Assembly (NCBI RefSeq): GCF_003952165.1
Contig: NZ_RXFT01000016.1
Span: forward strand, 85,643-149,642
Source: Variovorax guangxiensis
GTDB lineage: Bacteria; Pseudomonadota; Gammaproteobacteria; Burkholderiales; Burkholderiaceae_C
DNA length: 64,000 bases
Direction of reading: 5' to 3'
Below the pieces are notes generated by a model. It ran no database searches and was not told the DNA's origin. It was given only the letters and a program-made list of their open reading frames with translations. Numbering within the stretch: position 1 is the first letter of the stretch; every line of letters begins with the position of its first letter. Position numbers and translations under genes: made by a program. Shown piece by piece: positions 63,647-64,000 of the stretch.

Positions 63647-64000
63647 ATGAGTCTGTTCCTAGTCAAGCGCCTCGCCACGCTGATCGGCACCCTGATCGGC
63701 GCCTCGGTCATCGTCTTCCTCGTGCTCGAGATCCTGCCCGGCAACGCCGCGCAGATGCTCATGGGCCCCGACGCTTCCCCCGAGGCCGTGGCAGCACTCG
63801 CCACCAAGCTCGGCCTCGACCAGCCCGCATGGACGCGCTACTGGCACTGGATCGGCGGCCTGCTCACCGGCAACCTCGGCGACAGCTACGCCTACAGCTC
63901 GCCCGTGCTCGACCTCATCCTCGAACGCTTGGCGCTGACGGTGCCCCTGGCCGTGCTCGCCATGGCGCTCACCGTCGTGATCGCCCTGCTCGTGGGCGTC
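63647..64000 (+). CDS. DppB-type ABC transporter permease, cut by the right edge
   Basis: 118 codons seen. N-terminal membrane segment LIGTLIGASVIVFLVLEILPG, then LGLDQPAWTRYWHWIGGLLTGNLGDSY and the next membrane segment: the DppB/OppB family start. Probably the first permease of a peptide or nickel importer that continues beyond the window. Confidence 0.88.
   Translation, partial: MSLFLVKRLATLIGTLIGASVIVFLVLEILPGNAAQMLMGPDASPEAVAALATKLGLDQPAWTRYWHWIGGLLTGNLGDSYAYSSPVLDLILERLALTVPLAVLAMALTVVIALLVGV

Overview
The window looks like part of a high-GC betaproteobacterial chromosome of the Comamonadaceae, most probably Variovorax or a close relative. The evidence is the content and order of the core genes on the right (hemW, rdgB, rph, a PP2C phosphatase/kinase pair, yicC, gmk, rpoZ, spoT, greB, hrcA, nadK, recN, rapZ, mutY, mutM, lolB, ispE, prs, rplY, pth). 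This is an inference from gene order and protein character; no database was searched.

Left accessory part (1 to about 37,930). It opens with a giant minus-strand FHA/CdiA-type secreted protein gene whose C-terminal toxin end lies beyond the left edge (1-8626). Next is a small plus-strand mobile-element module: an AlpA-type regulator, an unrecognised HTH protein, a probable rolling-circle replication initiator preceded by 9-bp tandem repeats, and a UvrD-like helicase (9343-13704). Then comes a tightly packed ten-gene minus-strand operon (34081 down to 13768): Fic protein, large YprA/DruE-type helicase with a DUF1998 end, DrmD-like SNF2 helicase, large N6-adenine methyltransferase, SMC/DUF2326-like ATPase, AAA15 ATPase (DUF3696), PIN nuclease, RNA ligase and two HNH nucleases. 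The first five resemble a DISARM/Druantia-related defence system (the arrangement called ARMADA); the last five look like an appended nuclease/RNA-repair module. Next come a divergent FtsZ/tubulin-fold protein that appears to have lost its GTPase loops, a lipoprotein, an XRE regulator with two palindromes in front of it, and a small conserved-type ICE/plasmid protein with a structured leader that may be a small RNA.

The accessory region stops exactly at the 3' end of a tRNA-Ser(UGA) gene (37931-38018), a classic integration site. No integrase is visible in the window.

Right core part (about 37,930-64,000). These are housekeeping genes in compact operons: heme chaperone and nucleotide sanitation (hemW, rdgB, rph), a Ser/Thr kinase-phosphatase pair, the yicC-gmk-rpoZ-spoT stringent-response cluster, greB, a block of three tRNAs (two identical Arg-ACG and one CAU), hrcA, nadK, recN-rapZ, mutY, a dynamin-like GTPase, mutM, then TPR protein-lolB-ispE-tRNA-Gln-prs-rplY-pth, a DUF4124-type protein, a YfhL-type ferredoxin and the start of a DppB-type ABC permease cut by the right edge.
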